A DNA stretch of 15,560 nt, from assembly GCA_018663565.1 (NCBI GenBank), contig JABJQE010000040.1, positions 1-15,560 on the forward strand, written 5' to 3'. A program made the position numbers and the translations under genes. The notes beneath the pieces are model-generated. The model was not told where the DNA came from. It was given only the letters and a program-made list of their open reading frames with translations, and did no database searches. The stretch comes from Phycisphaerae bacterium (GTDB lineage Bacteria > Planctomycetota > Phycisphaerae > Phycisphaerales > SM1A02). Positions 7,884 through 14,823 of this stretch are shown piece by piece; position 1 is the first letter of the stretch; every line of letters starts with the position of its first letter.

Positions 7884-8388
7884 CTGCCTTACGCGATTGT
7901 TGCTCGACCGTCACATCAACCTTAAATCGCTTCCCAAGCCCTTTGAGCAGCCCAATGACTAAATCATCCAAGCCATCCCGCTCGGAGATGTAGTGTAGAT
8001 CCATACTTCCATCGGTCACATTCTCGCACTTGAACGAAGGAGGCCGGAGCCCCTCATATATCAAGGCGACTCGGGTATGGAGTTCATCAAGGTTCTGCAC
8101 CAGAGCCGGAAGCGTCGAACCGAAGCCGTCGAGCAACTCACCGTACCCTTCTTCAACAGTGAACTCTGTCCAATACTGCCCAAAGGCTTGAAGAATATCG
8201 CTAGCCGGCAGATCTAGGACCTCTGAAGCAGCCCCCACAAGCGCGTACGTCACAGCATCGTCATTCAGCCCCATCCGGATAAACGCACTCTCATCCACCT
8301 CGGACTTGGCCAAAATGTCCGCCCACGCGGTTTCGCCAAATTGAGAAACCACAAGATCGCGAACAGCCACATTGATGAGTCCATACAT
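7843..8388 (-). CDS. H-NOX heme-based nitric oxide sensor
   Basis: Stand-alone heme-nitric oxide/oxygen binding protein of 181 residues, the usual family length. It begins MYGLIN, as many family members do, and contains the proximal heme ligand His104 (NLDELHTRV), the LRPPSF segment (114-119) and the heme-propionate motif Y133-I-S135-E-R137. At the position matching the distal O2-stabilising Tyr of Thermoanaerobacter H-NOX (Ile145 of human sGC beta1) it has Leu143, which predicts NO selectivity over O2. The frame extends 35 codons further upstream to a GTG, but that part is not family-like, so I start at 8388. No Shine-Dalgarno precedes the ATG. The overlapping downstream HNOBA kinase is the obvious partner: in the family, NO binding breaks the His-Fe bond and changes kinase activity. 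Confidence 0.93.
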   Translation of the reverse strand: MYGLINVAVRDLVVSQFGETAWADILAKSEVDESAFIRMGLNDDAVTYALVGAASEVLDLPASDILQAFGQYWTEFTVEEGYGELLDGFGSTLPALVQNLDELHTRVALIYEGLRPPSFKCENVTDGSMDLHYISERDGLDDLVIGLLKGLGKRFKVDVTVEQQSRKADGAPHSVFYVTWA

Positions 8389-8756
8389 GCCAATATTGTA
8401 GTCGCAGAGAGCCGATGTTGGCAATCGGAGGCGTGCCAGTGCATGCTCAGGCGAGGCAATGCCATCTTGCAGCATGTGCCATCGAAGTTTCACGAAGCCC
8501 GCGTCGTGGCTCCCTACAGCAATGGGGGCTACAGGCCAGACTGAGGGATTTCGGTCATGAGTAGGAGCGTTTTTCAGTCAAACACAGAACAAATTGCACC
8601 CTGGAGGTTGCCCTCTACAATGGGCCGCTACTCATTCGGGGTATTTTATTCCTTACCCGTGAAACGGTCGTGAACGATATTGCCTCTTATTAGTATGTAA
8701 TACCTGCGGGTTTATTGGCTGAGCAACTTAGACTTGAAAATCCCAAAGCAAGGCGT
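8389..8756. promoter_or_regulatory. Divergent regulatory region between H-NOX and response regulator genes
   Basis: About 370 bp separate the divergent H-NOX and receiver genes and must contain their promoters. I see an interrupted dyad CCGAT-7-ATCGG (8412-8428) about 24-40 bp upstream of the H-NOX start, a small dyad CCGTGAAACGG near 8659-8669, and TTGACT on the minus strand near 8576 without a clear -10. TATGTAAT near 8693-8700 is a possible -10 for the response regulator. None of these matches a known NO-regulator site that I can name. No gene is supportable here. Confidence 0.35.
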
Positions 8757-9155
8757 ATGGACCGAACCGTGACCACCCCTCATTCAACTCCGTTGATTCT
8801 GATCGTCGAAGATGCCTATTTGGTCGGCCTGCAGATGAAGGCCGACCTAGAGTCGGTCGGAGCCGTGGTTGTGGGACCTGCGCCAACAGTGGCCAAAGCT
8901 CTGGAACTTCTTGAACGCCACCCCATCACGTGCGCCATCCTCGATGTCAATCTTGGCCACGAGGATTCCACCCCGATCGGACAGAAGTTGCGAGACAAAA
9001 ACATCCCGTTTTTGTTCGTCACCGGATACCGCGCATCAGATGTCGACACGAATGAATTCACCGATCCGATTATTCTCCGCAAGCCTGTCGGGCCCCTGGA
9101 GATCCGCGATGGGCTTGCAAAGATCGGAGCCGAGCTGCCCCCACGCGCCGCTTGA
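8757..9155 (+). CDS. Single-domain response regulator (receiver only)
   Basis: CheY-like receiver of 132 residues with no output domain. Conserved positions are all present: acidic pair Glu18-Asp19, phospho-acceptor Asp63 (AILDVNLG), Thr89 (FVTGY) and Lys109 (LRKPV). The ATG at 8757 gives a normal receiver with a short N-terminal tail; AAGG lies 3 nt before it. A TTG at 8715 in the same frame would add 14 residues without better support. It is divergent from the H-NOX/kinase pair and is the only receiver in the window, so it is the probable phosphoacceptor of the HWE kinase; HWE kinases often use such stand-alone receivers. With no output domain it must act by protein contact. It is convergent with the Ser/Thr kinase gene, 12 bp between stop codons. 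Confidence 0.88.
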   Translation: MDRTVTTPHSTPLILIVEDAYLVGLQMKADLESVGAVVVGPAPTVAKALELLERHPITCAILDVNLGHEDSTPIGQKLRDKNIPFLFVTGYRASDVDTNEFTDPIILRKPVGPLEIRDGLAKIGAELPPRAA

Positions 9156-9167
9156 GCAGCACCGGAT

Positions 9168-10637
9168 CTAGTTGCCCGAATCCCCTTCCTGTTCTCTGTA
9201 TGCAACGAGCAGTTCGTCGTATGCTCGTTTCTGCGACGCGAGTTCCTCAACAAGCCTTACCTGAATATTCAGACCTAACTCATCGCTTCGCGATGTCAGC
9301 TGATCGGCAAGTCCATCGATCCGATCTTTCATTCGATGCGCAGTAGTGTTGCCTTCCCATCCGACGAGTTCAATGTACTGAAGGAGTAACACCCGAGCCG
9401 CGGCGATGCGTCTTTTGGATATTGCCGATTGGCACACGAGCAACAGGCAACGTTCCAACTTCTTCAAAATCCGCTCATTGCCGGGCCATGCCTGCTGCAG
9501 TCGCTCAAGACCGAATCGGCATTTCGTCCCGATGGTCTCATAGGCTTCTTCATCGAGGTGTTCATCCACGATTTGCAACTCAAGTTCAGCAAGTTCTTGA
9601 TCACACTTCGATTCCAGATCCGAGAGTTCACCATATTCAAGGAAGTATCGAATGTCTTCAAGCATGGAGAGTACCGAGGAATACCGATCATCTGGATCTG
9701 CCGCCATGGCGCGGATGCAGATCTGCTTCAGCGGGGAAGGCCACGCATCGCTCAAGGACGGCACCGGATACTGCAGCGCCATCTCAAAAACGGCCTGGAT
9801 TGAATCTCCCATATGCGGTGGATGTCCTGTCATCATGTGATACATCGTCGCGCCAAGTAGGTAGACATCGGTCCGCACATCGAGTTTCGGATCTCGCGAG
9901 AGCATCTCAGGCGCTGCATAACATGGTGTGCCGACAAAGCCTCTCGCTTCGAAGACACCTCCCTCGGGAAGTGAGCATGCAATGCCCCAATCAATGAGGT
10001 ACATCTCACCAAAGTCACCGACAACTACATTTTCTGGCTTAAGATCACGGTGGATGATGCCGCGGCTGTGCGCGAAACTCAGTGCCTCGCCAATACGAAT
10101 CAAGATCCCCAGATGCTTTCGTATCGCTACTGCATCGAGTTGCCCGTCATCAAAGCCTGCAAATTCCTCAGCAAGCAAATCGCCCCATTCAACACCGGTG
10201 ATCCGCTTCATGACGAACAGATCATCTCCATCCGGCGTACTCCCGAGCAGATGAACGGGCGGTATGGCCGGGTGCTCTAACTGGCCCATCAAGTAGGCCT
10301 CGCGGCGAAGACGCGTACTCGCACTGGCACTGCGACGTTCAGGACGCACACGCTTAACGGCCACCTCCCGCTGCAGGCATGACTGCATAGCGGCATCCAC
10401 CACTCCAAGTCCACCGGTACCGATCAGGTACTCGATCACTAGATCGCCATCACTCGTATACCCCTCCCCATCAGTGACCATGACTTCCGGCAGTTTTTGC
10501 TCGTCCAACTCGACGGTGCCTGACGCGGACAGCGACGGCATCCAGTTGCTGTCCAGGGGACGCGAGGTCTGGGTCGGCATCATGTCTGCAGGAAGTGTGC
10601 TGGCCAGGCGTTTGCCTTCTGCTCTGATGTCGCTCAT
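9168..10637 (-). CDS. Soluble Ser/Thr protein kinase with coiled-coil C-terminus
   Basis: Hanks-type kinase of 489 residues. An N-terminal tail (1-60) precedes the kinase domain (about 66-335): glycine loop GTGGLG (73-78), ATP Lys95 (VAVK), Glu113, catalytic HRDLKPEN (196-203), metal motif D216-W-G in place of DFG, and APE (242-244). These residues predict an active enzyme; DWG is common among planctomycete kinases. Residues 338-489 are helical and charge-rich with probable coiled coils (about 340-365 and 435-482) and no membrane segment, so the protein is cytoplasmic, unlike the usual PknB-type receptors. Its ATG overlaps the stop of the upstream isochorismatase-like gene in ATGA (10634-10637), so it is translationally coupled to it. 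Substrates are unknown; its operon partners are the first candidates. Confidence 0.9.
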   Translation of the reverse strand: MSDIRAEGKRLASTLPADMMPTQTSRPLDSNWMPSLSASGTVELDEQKLPEVMVTDGEGYTSDGDLVIEYLIGTGGLGVVDAAMQSCLQREVAVKRVRPERRSASASTRLRREAYLMGQLEHPAIPPVHLLGSTPDGDDLFVMKRITGVEWGDLLAEEFAGFDDGQLDAVAIRKHLGILIRIGEALSFAHSRGIIHRDLKPENVVVGDFGEMYLIDWGIACSLPEGGVFEARGFVGTPCYAAPEMLSRDPKLDVRTDVYLLGATMYHMMTGHPPHMGDSIQAVFEMALQYPVPSLSDAWPSPLKQICIRAMAADPDDRYSSVLSMLEDIRYFLEYGELSDLESKCDQELAELELQIVDEHLDEEAYETIGTKCRFGLERLQQAWPGNERILKKLERCLLLVCQSAISKRRIAAARVLLLQYIELVGWEGNTTAHRMKDRIDGLADQLTSRSDELGLNIQVRLVEELASQKRAYDELLVAYREQEGDSGN

Positions 10638-11227
10638 GACGCACCTGCAATCAGCGATGCAGACGTTGTCACCATCGCGAACTCCGGCATCACCACACCG
10701 AGGTATGTCTCTCGTTCTGCGTGGCCCATGGCAAGCGTTGCATCAGCGAGGACGTGCACGTCATATCCCAGTTGGTATGCCGTACGGCAGGTCGCATCAA
10801 GAATGCCACCAATGAGCACTCCAGCTAGCACAATGGTTTCCCGTGGCTGCCGAGCCAGTTCGTCATCGAGTCGACTTCCACGAAAGGCATTGCACCCCAG
10901 TGATGCTTGCAGGCAGGTCAGTTCGGTCCCCAGCGATGTGATTACAGGGTGGACCGCGCCATTGGGCAAATGGCTTGCCAACAGGCCGTTGGACTGCAGG
11001 TATGTCTGCCCAATTCCTGCGTGGTCGCTCACCTCGTCTCCAAGGTCGATGCTCACATGAACTGCGGTACCACCTTCATCCATCACTGCTGACGCAAATC
11101 GCGTGATGCAAGACCGCACCACGTCGATCGATTCCGGGGATTCGATCTGCTGCCGCAGGGGGGAGGCGTCGCCGAAGATCCCTTGCTGAATACCAACCAT
11201 TACAAACTGTGTCTTCCACAAAGCCAT
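10634..11227 (-). CDS. Isochorismatase-fold pseudoenzyme
   Basis: Protein of 197 residues with the isochorismatase/cysteine hydrolase fold, clearly paralogous to the gene upstream (SPESIDVV against SPERTDEV; both with an NAF segment and the GV/GAV...T..A core). All three catalytic residues of the family are lost by alignment to it: the nucleophile-assisting Asp is Gly12 (VMVGIQQ), the Lys is Ser109, and the nucleophilic Cys is Ile142 (GVLIGGILDAT). Hydrolase activity is therefore not expected; a scaffold, a regulatory subunit of its paralogue, or a ligand sensor are possible. The ATG at 11227 places the first strand as in the paralogue, 13 bp after that gene's stop; the frame extends further upstream but over the other gene. 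No strong Shine-Dalgarno is seen, so coupled translation is likely. Confidence 0.85.
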   Translation of the reverse strand: MALWKTQFVMVGIQQGIFGDASPLRQQIESPESIDVVRSCITRFASAVMDEGGTAVHVSIDLGDEVSDHAGIGQTYLQSNGLLASHLPNGAVHPVITSLGTELTCLQASLGCNAFRGSRLDDELARQPRETIVLAGVLIGGILDATCRTAYQLGYDVHVLADATLAMGHAERETYLGVVMPEFAMVTTSASLIAGAS

Positions 11228-11240
11228 TGATCGAATCGGC

Positions 11241-11852
11241 TTAGGCCGTTTGCCCAACGAGCCCATTGACCACATCTGCGGAGTTCTGCACCGAAGCATA
11301 GGTGGGAAAGATCGTCTCGCAGAAAAAGACTTGTTCGGCGGCGGTTCTCGCCGCGGTGCAGTCTTCGAGAACGATCACGTTCATGCCGCGTTCATAGGCG
11401 GCGCGTGCGGTCGAATCGATGCAGATCGAGGTGACAGCACCGGCGACAATCACATCCGTAATACCTCCATTATGGAGTGTCTTACCGAGGTTCGTGCCGG
11501 GAAAGGCGTTCAGGCCTCGCTTGCCGGGCACTTCAACAATGCGATCTCCGAAGGCCTGGATTTCGAGCACGGTGTCGGCGCCGGTGGTCCCAGCCCGAAA
11601 GGCGCCGGCGCCTTTGATGGCTGCGAGAATGCCACCAGCTTGCCGAATTTCCGAGTAATCCTCGCTGAAGATGATCGGCGTGGCGATGAGGCTGATCTCG
11701 GTCTCTTGCACAGCGCCGATGAGACTGACCGTACTGGCGAGCACTTCGTCCGTCCGTTCGGGGCTCTCGAGCACTCCACGGAGGATTCCATCTTCGCCGA
11801 AGTAATCGTTCTGGTAACCGATCAGCAGGAGCGCAGTTGTGCTTGCGTTCAT
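11241..11852 (-). CDS. Isochorismatase-family cysteine hydrolase-like protein
   Basis: Protein of 203 residues of the isochorismatase-like cysteine hydrolase family, whose members hydrolyse amides or enol ethers such as nicotinamide or isochorismate. The catalytic Cys144 (VTSICIDST) and Lys111 (PGKRGLNAF) are present, but the usual Asp of the I-D-x-Q-N-D motif is Gly12 (LLLIGYQNDYF), while Asn15 and Asp16 remain. Asp16 might in part replace it, or the protein may have reduced or altered chemistry. I believe the IGYQNDYF variant recurs in a subfamily, but cannot verify this. The start is set by GGAG 5 nt before the ATG. It is the first gene of the three-gene operon with the pseudoenzyme and the Ser/Thr kinase. 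Substrate unknown. Confidence 0.87.
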   Translation of the reverse strand: MNASTTALLLIGYQNDYFGEDGILRGVLESPERTDEVLASTVSLIGAVQETEISLIATPIIFSEDYSEIRQAGGILAAIKGAGAFRAGTTGADTVLEIQAFGDRIVEVPGKRGLNAFPGTNLGKTLHNGGITDVIVAGAVTSICIDSTARAAYERGMNVIVLEDCTAARTAAEQVFFCETIFPTYASVQNSADVVNGLVGQTA

Positions 11853-11881
11853 AAAATCTCCATTTCCTGTTAGCCAAACAT

Positions 11882-11887
11882 AGTATA
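11882..11887 (-). promoter_or_regulatory. Possible -10 box of the isochorismatase/kinase operon
   Basis: TATACT on the minus strand differs from the consensus at one base and lies about 30 nt upstream of the first ATG, leaving room for a short leader with the Shine-Dalgarno site. No -35 match is found at 16-18 bp, so this is tentative. Confidence 0.3.
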
Positions 11888-12002
11888 GGGGGTCATGGCG
11901 TGGCTCTCCTCGGAGGCAAGCAACGCGGGTGCCGACTGCAATCAATGGCGTTTTGCGGCGGTCATTTCGGGCATTGAGTATCAGCGGCGGCTCATTGCCA
12001 TC

Positions 12003-14261
12003 TCAGTAGTCCACGAGCACATTGTCGAGTTCACGCAGGGCCATGTCGACATCGTCCTCTGAGAGCACCATCGGTGGCTTGATCTTGATGACGTTGTGCA
12101 ACGGGCCGTCAGTGGCGAGCAGCACACCGCGATGCTTCATCGCGTTGACAATGGCCGAAGCCTCGTCGGCGGCCGGCTCGAGTGTCTCGTGATCCCGCAC
12201 AAGCTCAATGCCCAGGAACAACCCGCGGCCCCGTACATCACCGATGATCGCATGCCGACCGCGAAGATCTTCTAGGCCAGCGATGAACCTCGCGCCGAGT
12301 TCTGCCGCCCGCACCTGCAGCGACTCCAACTCAATCACGTCCAGCACCGCCATGCCCACCGCGGCTGAAACCGGATTGCCCCCGAAGGTCGAGAAGAACT
12401 CCATGCCCGAGTCAAAGGCTTCGGCAACCTCGCGGGTACACACCACCGCCCCCAGAGGATGACCGTTGCCGATGGGCTTGCCCATCACGACGATGTCGGG
12501 AACCACTCCCTGCAGTTCAAACCCCCACATCGCATCGCCAACCCGGCCGAAACCGACCTGCACCTCGTCAGCGATACATACGCCCCCAGCGGCGCGCACA
12601 TGCTCAAAGGCCGCGGCAAGATAGCCGTCTGGCAGCGGGATCTGCCCGCCACACGAGAGGAGCGACTCGGCAAAAAAGGCTGCAATGGGCCGCCCGCCCG
12701 AGGCAGCCGCGCCGATGACTTGCCCCACTTCCGCCGCAAGGTCCGCGACGGTCACTCCCCCGCGATACGTATCGGGAGTAGAGACGACGTGTACCCAGTC
12801 CGCCTTTCCCGATCCACCCGGACCGTTGAACTTGTACGGACTCATCTCGACACAGGTTCCGGTGCTCCCGTGGTAGGCCCCGTCGATCACGAGTACGTCG
12901 TGCCGGCCCGTGGCGGCACGCGCCAGTCGCAGGGCCAGTTCGTTCGCCTCGGAGCCGGAGTTGACCAAGAAACACACGTCGAGCGCCCCGGGAAGTGTCG
13001 CCGTCAGCCGCTCGGCGTAGGCCAGGACTGTCTCATGCAGATACCGCGTGTTCGTGTTGAGCCTGGCCGCCTGCTCGCTCAAGGCCCCGACCACCCGCGG
13101 ATGGCAATGTCCGACATGGCACACATTGTTGACCAAGTCCAGGTAGGCCCTGCCGTCCGAGGCGGAGAGATACTGCCCGCGGCCACGCACGATGTGCAGC
13201 GGCGTGTCGTAACTCAGCGACAACACCCCCGGAAGTGACTTCTCTCGTCGACCGGCGAGCGACGGGGTATCCGTCATCGCGCCTCGATGCACCCGGCACC
13301 CGCTGCACAACGCAATCTCAGCTTCGCGAGGCACCATGTCAACAAGCATCAGGAGCGCGTCCCGCGTCGAACGTAGGTGCGAAAACCAGGTCGCATGATC
13401 CGGATCGCCCGCCCCACGCACCGCGGCGATGCATGCGCTGGTCGCCAGTCTCGCCAGGATGAGCGGAAACAGTACCTGCTGTTCCGCCAGGTCCAGCGGG
13501 CGAATCTCGTCGTAGCCCGCGACGATGCCTGCGGCCTGCGCAAGGCCCAGACCTTCGTGCTGCAACGCATAGGCCAGCGAGATCGCAAGGTCCGCAACCA
13601 GCGGCCCCTCGAGGCAATCTCCAAAGTCCAGCAGCGCCGTGATGCGATCGCCATCGACGAGAATGTTCTCGTCATTGGCATCACCGTGGAGCATGCCTCG
13701 TGCACAGCCCGCGAAGTCCAGCGCAGCGTGCAGCAGGAAGGCGCGTTCGGCGGCGCGGCGAAAGCAATCGTCTTCGATGAGTGGAATCGACTTCCGATGG
13801 ATGCCGGCCCCCTCCAGAGACCACTGGTGGGATCGGTCGAATCCTGGATGCTCAAAGCCGCCCAGTGCCTGGTGCACCTGGGCGATCAGAGCACCGATGC
13901 GGCCGAGCAACTCAGGCGAAGACGGTCCGGCTCGCCACTGCACACCCGGCAATTGCCGCTGCATGCGGGCCGGGCGATGCGCACCCTCAAGTTCGACGCT
14001 CAGGAGCGTCTCACCGCTGCGGGATGGCATTGAGCAAGGAACTGGCAGACCGGCTTCGGCCAGTACGCACTGGACCGCCTCCTCTAGGGCTGGATCGCAG
14101 TCGGCTTCGACCGAGAGTTTGAGTACACCGACATCACACAGGTAGTTGAGATTCTCGCCCGGCAGCCTGGACACACTCGCTTGCGAAGCACCCCACTCTC
14201 TGGAAGCAATCGCCGCAGCCTGTTCGAGCAACGTATCTGCGTGCACAGCTGGCTTGCTCAT
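12003..14261 (-). CDS. Fused APH-type kinase and class III PLP phospho-lyase
   Basis: Bifunctional protein of 752 residues. Residues about 10-310 are an aminoglycoside phosphotransferase/choline-kinase fold with LHGDANDENIL (His192, Asp194, Asn199) and LLDFGD (Asp212, Asp215) catalytic and metal motifs. Residues about 345-750 are a class III PLP enzyme with NNVCHVGHCHP (378-388), SGSEANE (435-441), Asp565 (IADEVQVGFGR) binding the pyridine nitrogen, and Lys595 (MGKPIGNGHP) as the PLP Schiff base. The NTNTRYLH and MGKPxGNGHP signatures fit the phosphoethanolamine/phosphohydroxylysine phospho-lyase branch rather than ordinary transaminases. The fusion suggests that one half phosphorylates an amino alcohol and the other eliminates phosphate and ammonia. 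Hydroxylysine or ethanolamine are candidates; the true substrate is not readable. The DNA is visibly more GC-rich than the flanks. Confidence 0.9.
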   Translation of the reverse strand: MSKPAVHADTLLEQAAAIASREWGASQASVSRLPGENLNYLCDVGVLKLSVEADCDPALEEAVQCVLAEAGLPVPCSMPSRSGETLLSVELEGAHRPARMQRQLPGVQWRAGPSSPELLGRIGALIAQVHQALGGFEHPGFDRSHQWSLEGAGIHRKSIPLIEDDCFRRAAERAFLLHAALDFAGCARGMLHGDANDENILVDGDRITALLDFGDCLEGPLVADLAISLAYALQHEGLGLAQAAGIVAGYDEIRPLDLAEQQVLFPLILARLATSACIAAVRGAGDPDHATWFSHLRSTRDALLMLVDMVPREAEIALCSGCRVHRGAMTDTPSLAGRREKSLPGVLSLSYDTPLHIVRGRGQYLSASDGRAYLDLVNNVCHVGHCHPRVVGALSEQAARLNTNTRYLHETVLAYAERLTATLPGALDVCFLVNSGSEANELALRLARAATGRHDVLVIDGAYHGSTGTCVEMSPYKFNGPGGSGKADWVHVVSTPDTYRGGVTVADLAAEVGQVIGAAASGGRPIAAFFAESLLSCGGQIPLPDGYLAAAFEHVRAAGGVCIADEVQVGFGRVGDAMWGFELQGVVPDIVVMGKPIGNGHPLGAVVCTREVAEAFDSGMEFFSTFGGNPVSAAVGMAVLDVIELESLQVRAAELGARFIAGLEDLRGRHAIIGDVRGRGLFLGIELVRDHETLEPAADEASAIVNAMKHRGVLLATDGPLHNVIKIKPPMVLSEDDVDMALRELDNVLVDY

Positions 14262-14328
14262 GCCAGCAAATCCGTGACGACGGGACCATGCACAATGCCA
14301 TGCTTGTTATTTGATAAGTCAGTCAGCA

Positions 14329-14430
14329 TCATTTATAGGCACATTCACAGCAGCAACGCACTCCTGATGCCGGATTGTAATGAAGCGTCGGGTCCACCTC
14401 TGGATGTGGGGTATCTGGCTTGTCGCTCAT
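14329..14430 (-). CDS. Small Cys-rich protein of 33 residues
   Basis: A 33-codon frame starts 9 bp after the stop of the Cdd1-like gene. GAGGT lies 6 nt before its ATG, a better ribosome site than many genes here. The N-terminal two thirds are polar and Pro-rich (MSDKPDTPHP at 1-10); the C-terminus is VRCCCECAYK (24-33), with four Cys in five positions. Such a cluster could bind a metal or form disulfides or a thiolate patch. I do not recognise the family. Its position between the DNA-related Cdd1 protein and the kinase/lyase fusion (67 bp further on) suggests co-transcription. It is short, so the coding call rests on the ribosome site and spacing. Confidence 0.5.
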   Translation of the reverse strand: MSDKPDTPHPEVDPTLHYNPASGVRCCCECAYK

Positions 14431-14439
14431 TTGACTACC

Positions 14440-14715
14440 TCAATCCTTCCAGTTCCACCACTTCCTGAGTTCAGGCTCTAGATCTGGATCGCGTGCATAC
14501 GCAACTGCACAACGATACACGTACAAGATGCACCGATCCATTGACCCCCCTGCCAATTGACGGGTCTCCTCAAACATTTCTTCTGGATCGCGCCCCTCCA
14601 GATCCTGTACTGAACGGAGTCCGAGATCCCATAGATCAACAGATATGCTTTTCCCAACACCCGGGATATGACCAAAGGTGCTGAATGCCTCACGTTCAAT
14701 ATCCAATAACGCCAT
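14440..14715 (-). CDS. Cdd1-type helix-hairpin-helix protein
   Basis: Protein of 91 residues of the small helix-hairpin-helix family known as pathogenicity locus Cdd1 (also labelled mitomycin resistance-like). The helix-hairpin-helix core is HIPGVGKSISVDLWDLGLRS (16-35), followed by V-x-DLEGRDPEEMF, the conserved MDRCILYVYRCAVAYA (59-74) and the diagnostic C-terminal KWWNWKD (85-91). The HhH fold implies non-specific DNA binding, but no biochemical role is established that I can cite. The ATG at 14715 is chosen over one seven codons upstream because AGGAG sits 7 nt before it. It probably leads an operon with the Cys-rich small ORF. Confidence 0.9.
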   Translation of the reverse strand: MALLDIEREAFSTFGHIPGVGKSISVDLWDLGLRSVQDLEGRDPEEMFEETRQLAGGSMDRCILYVYRCAVAYARDPDLEPELRKWWNWKD

Positions 14716-14733
14716 TGCGGTGCTCCTCGAAAG

Positions 14734-14743
14734 CACATTATGC
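14734..14743 (-). promoter_or_regulatory. Possible -10 element of the Cdd1-like gene
   Basis: GCATAATGTG on the minus strand contains CATAAT, one mismatch from TATAAT, placed so that transcription would begin about 15 nt before the ATG with the AGGAG in the leader. The same 10-mer recurs just upstream of the lipoprotein gene (15271-15280). No -35 match is clear. Confidence 0.35.
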
Positions 14744-14823
14744 CCTACTTCAAAGATCTCTGATTGAGCATCCTTATATATATGTTTCGCTACAAACCTA
14801 TCGCCACGAATCGTGAAGCTCCG

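Noticed and set aside
8389..8493. 35-codon extension of H-NOX from a GTG at 8493
   Set aside because: H-NOX proteins begin close to MYG or MKG; the extension has no family likeness and no ribosome site.
11853..11945. 31-codon extension of the first isochorismatase-like gene
   Set aside because: The ATG at 11852 has a proper GGAG site and places the first beta strand normally; the extension also crosses the -10-like TATACT.
11960..12002. Hairpin after the fusion-enzyme gene as terminator
   Set aside because: A 9-bp stem with one mismatch can be drawn (GGCAATGAG with CTCAATGCC on the minus strand), but no T-run follows.
12459..13238. Long plus-strand frame of 259 codons opposite the fusion enzyme
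   Set aside because: It is a GC-rich antisense shadow of a gene with clear catalytic motifs, and shows no motif of its own.
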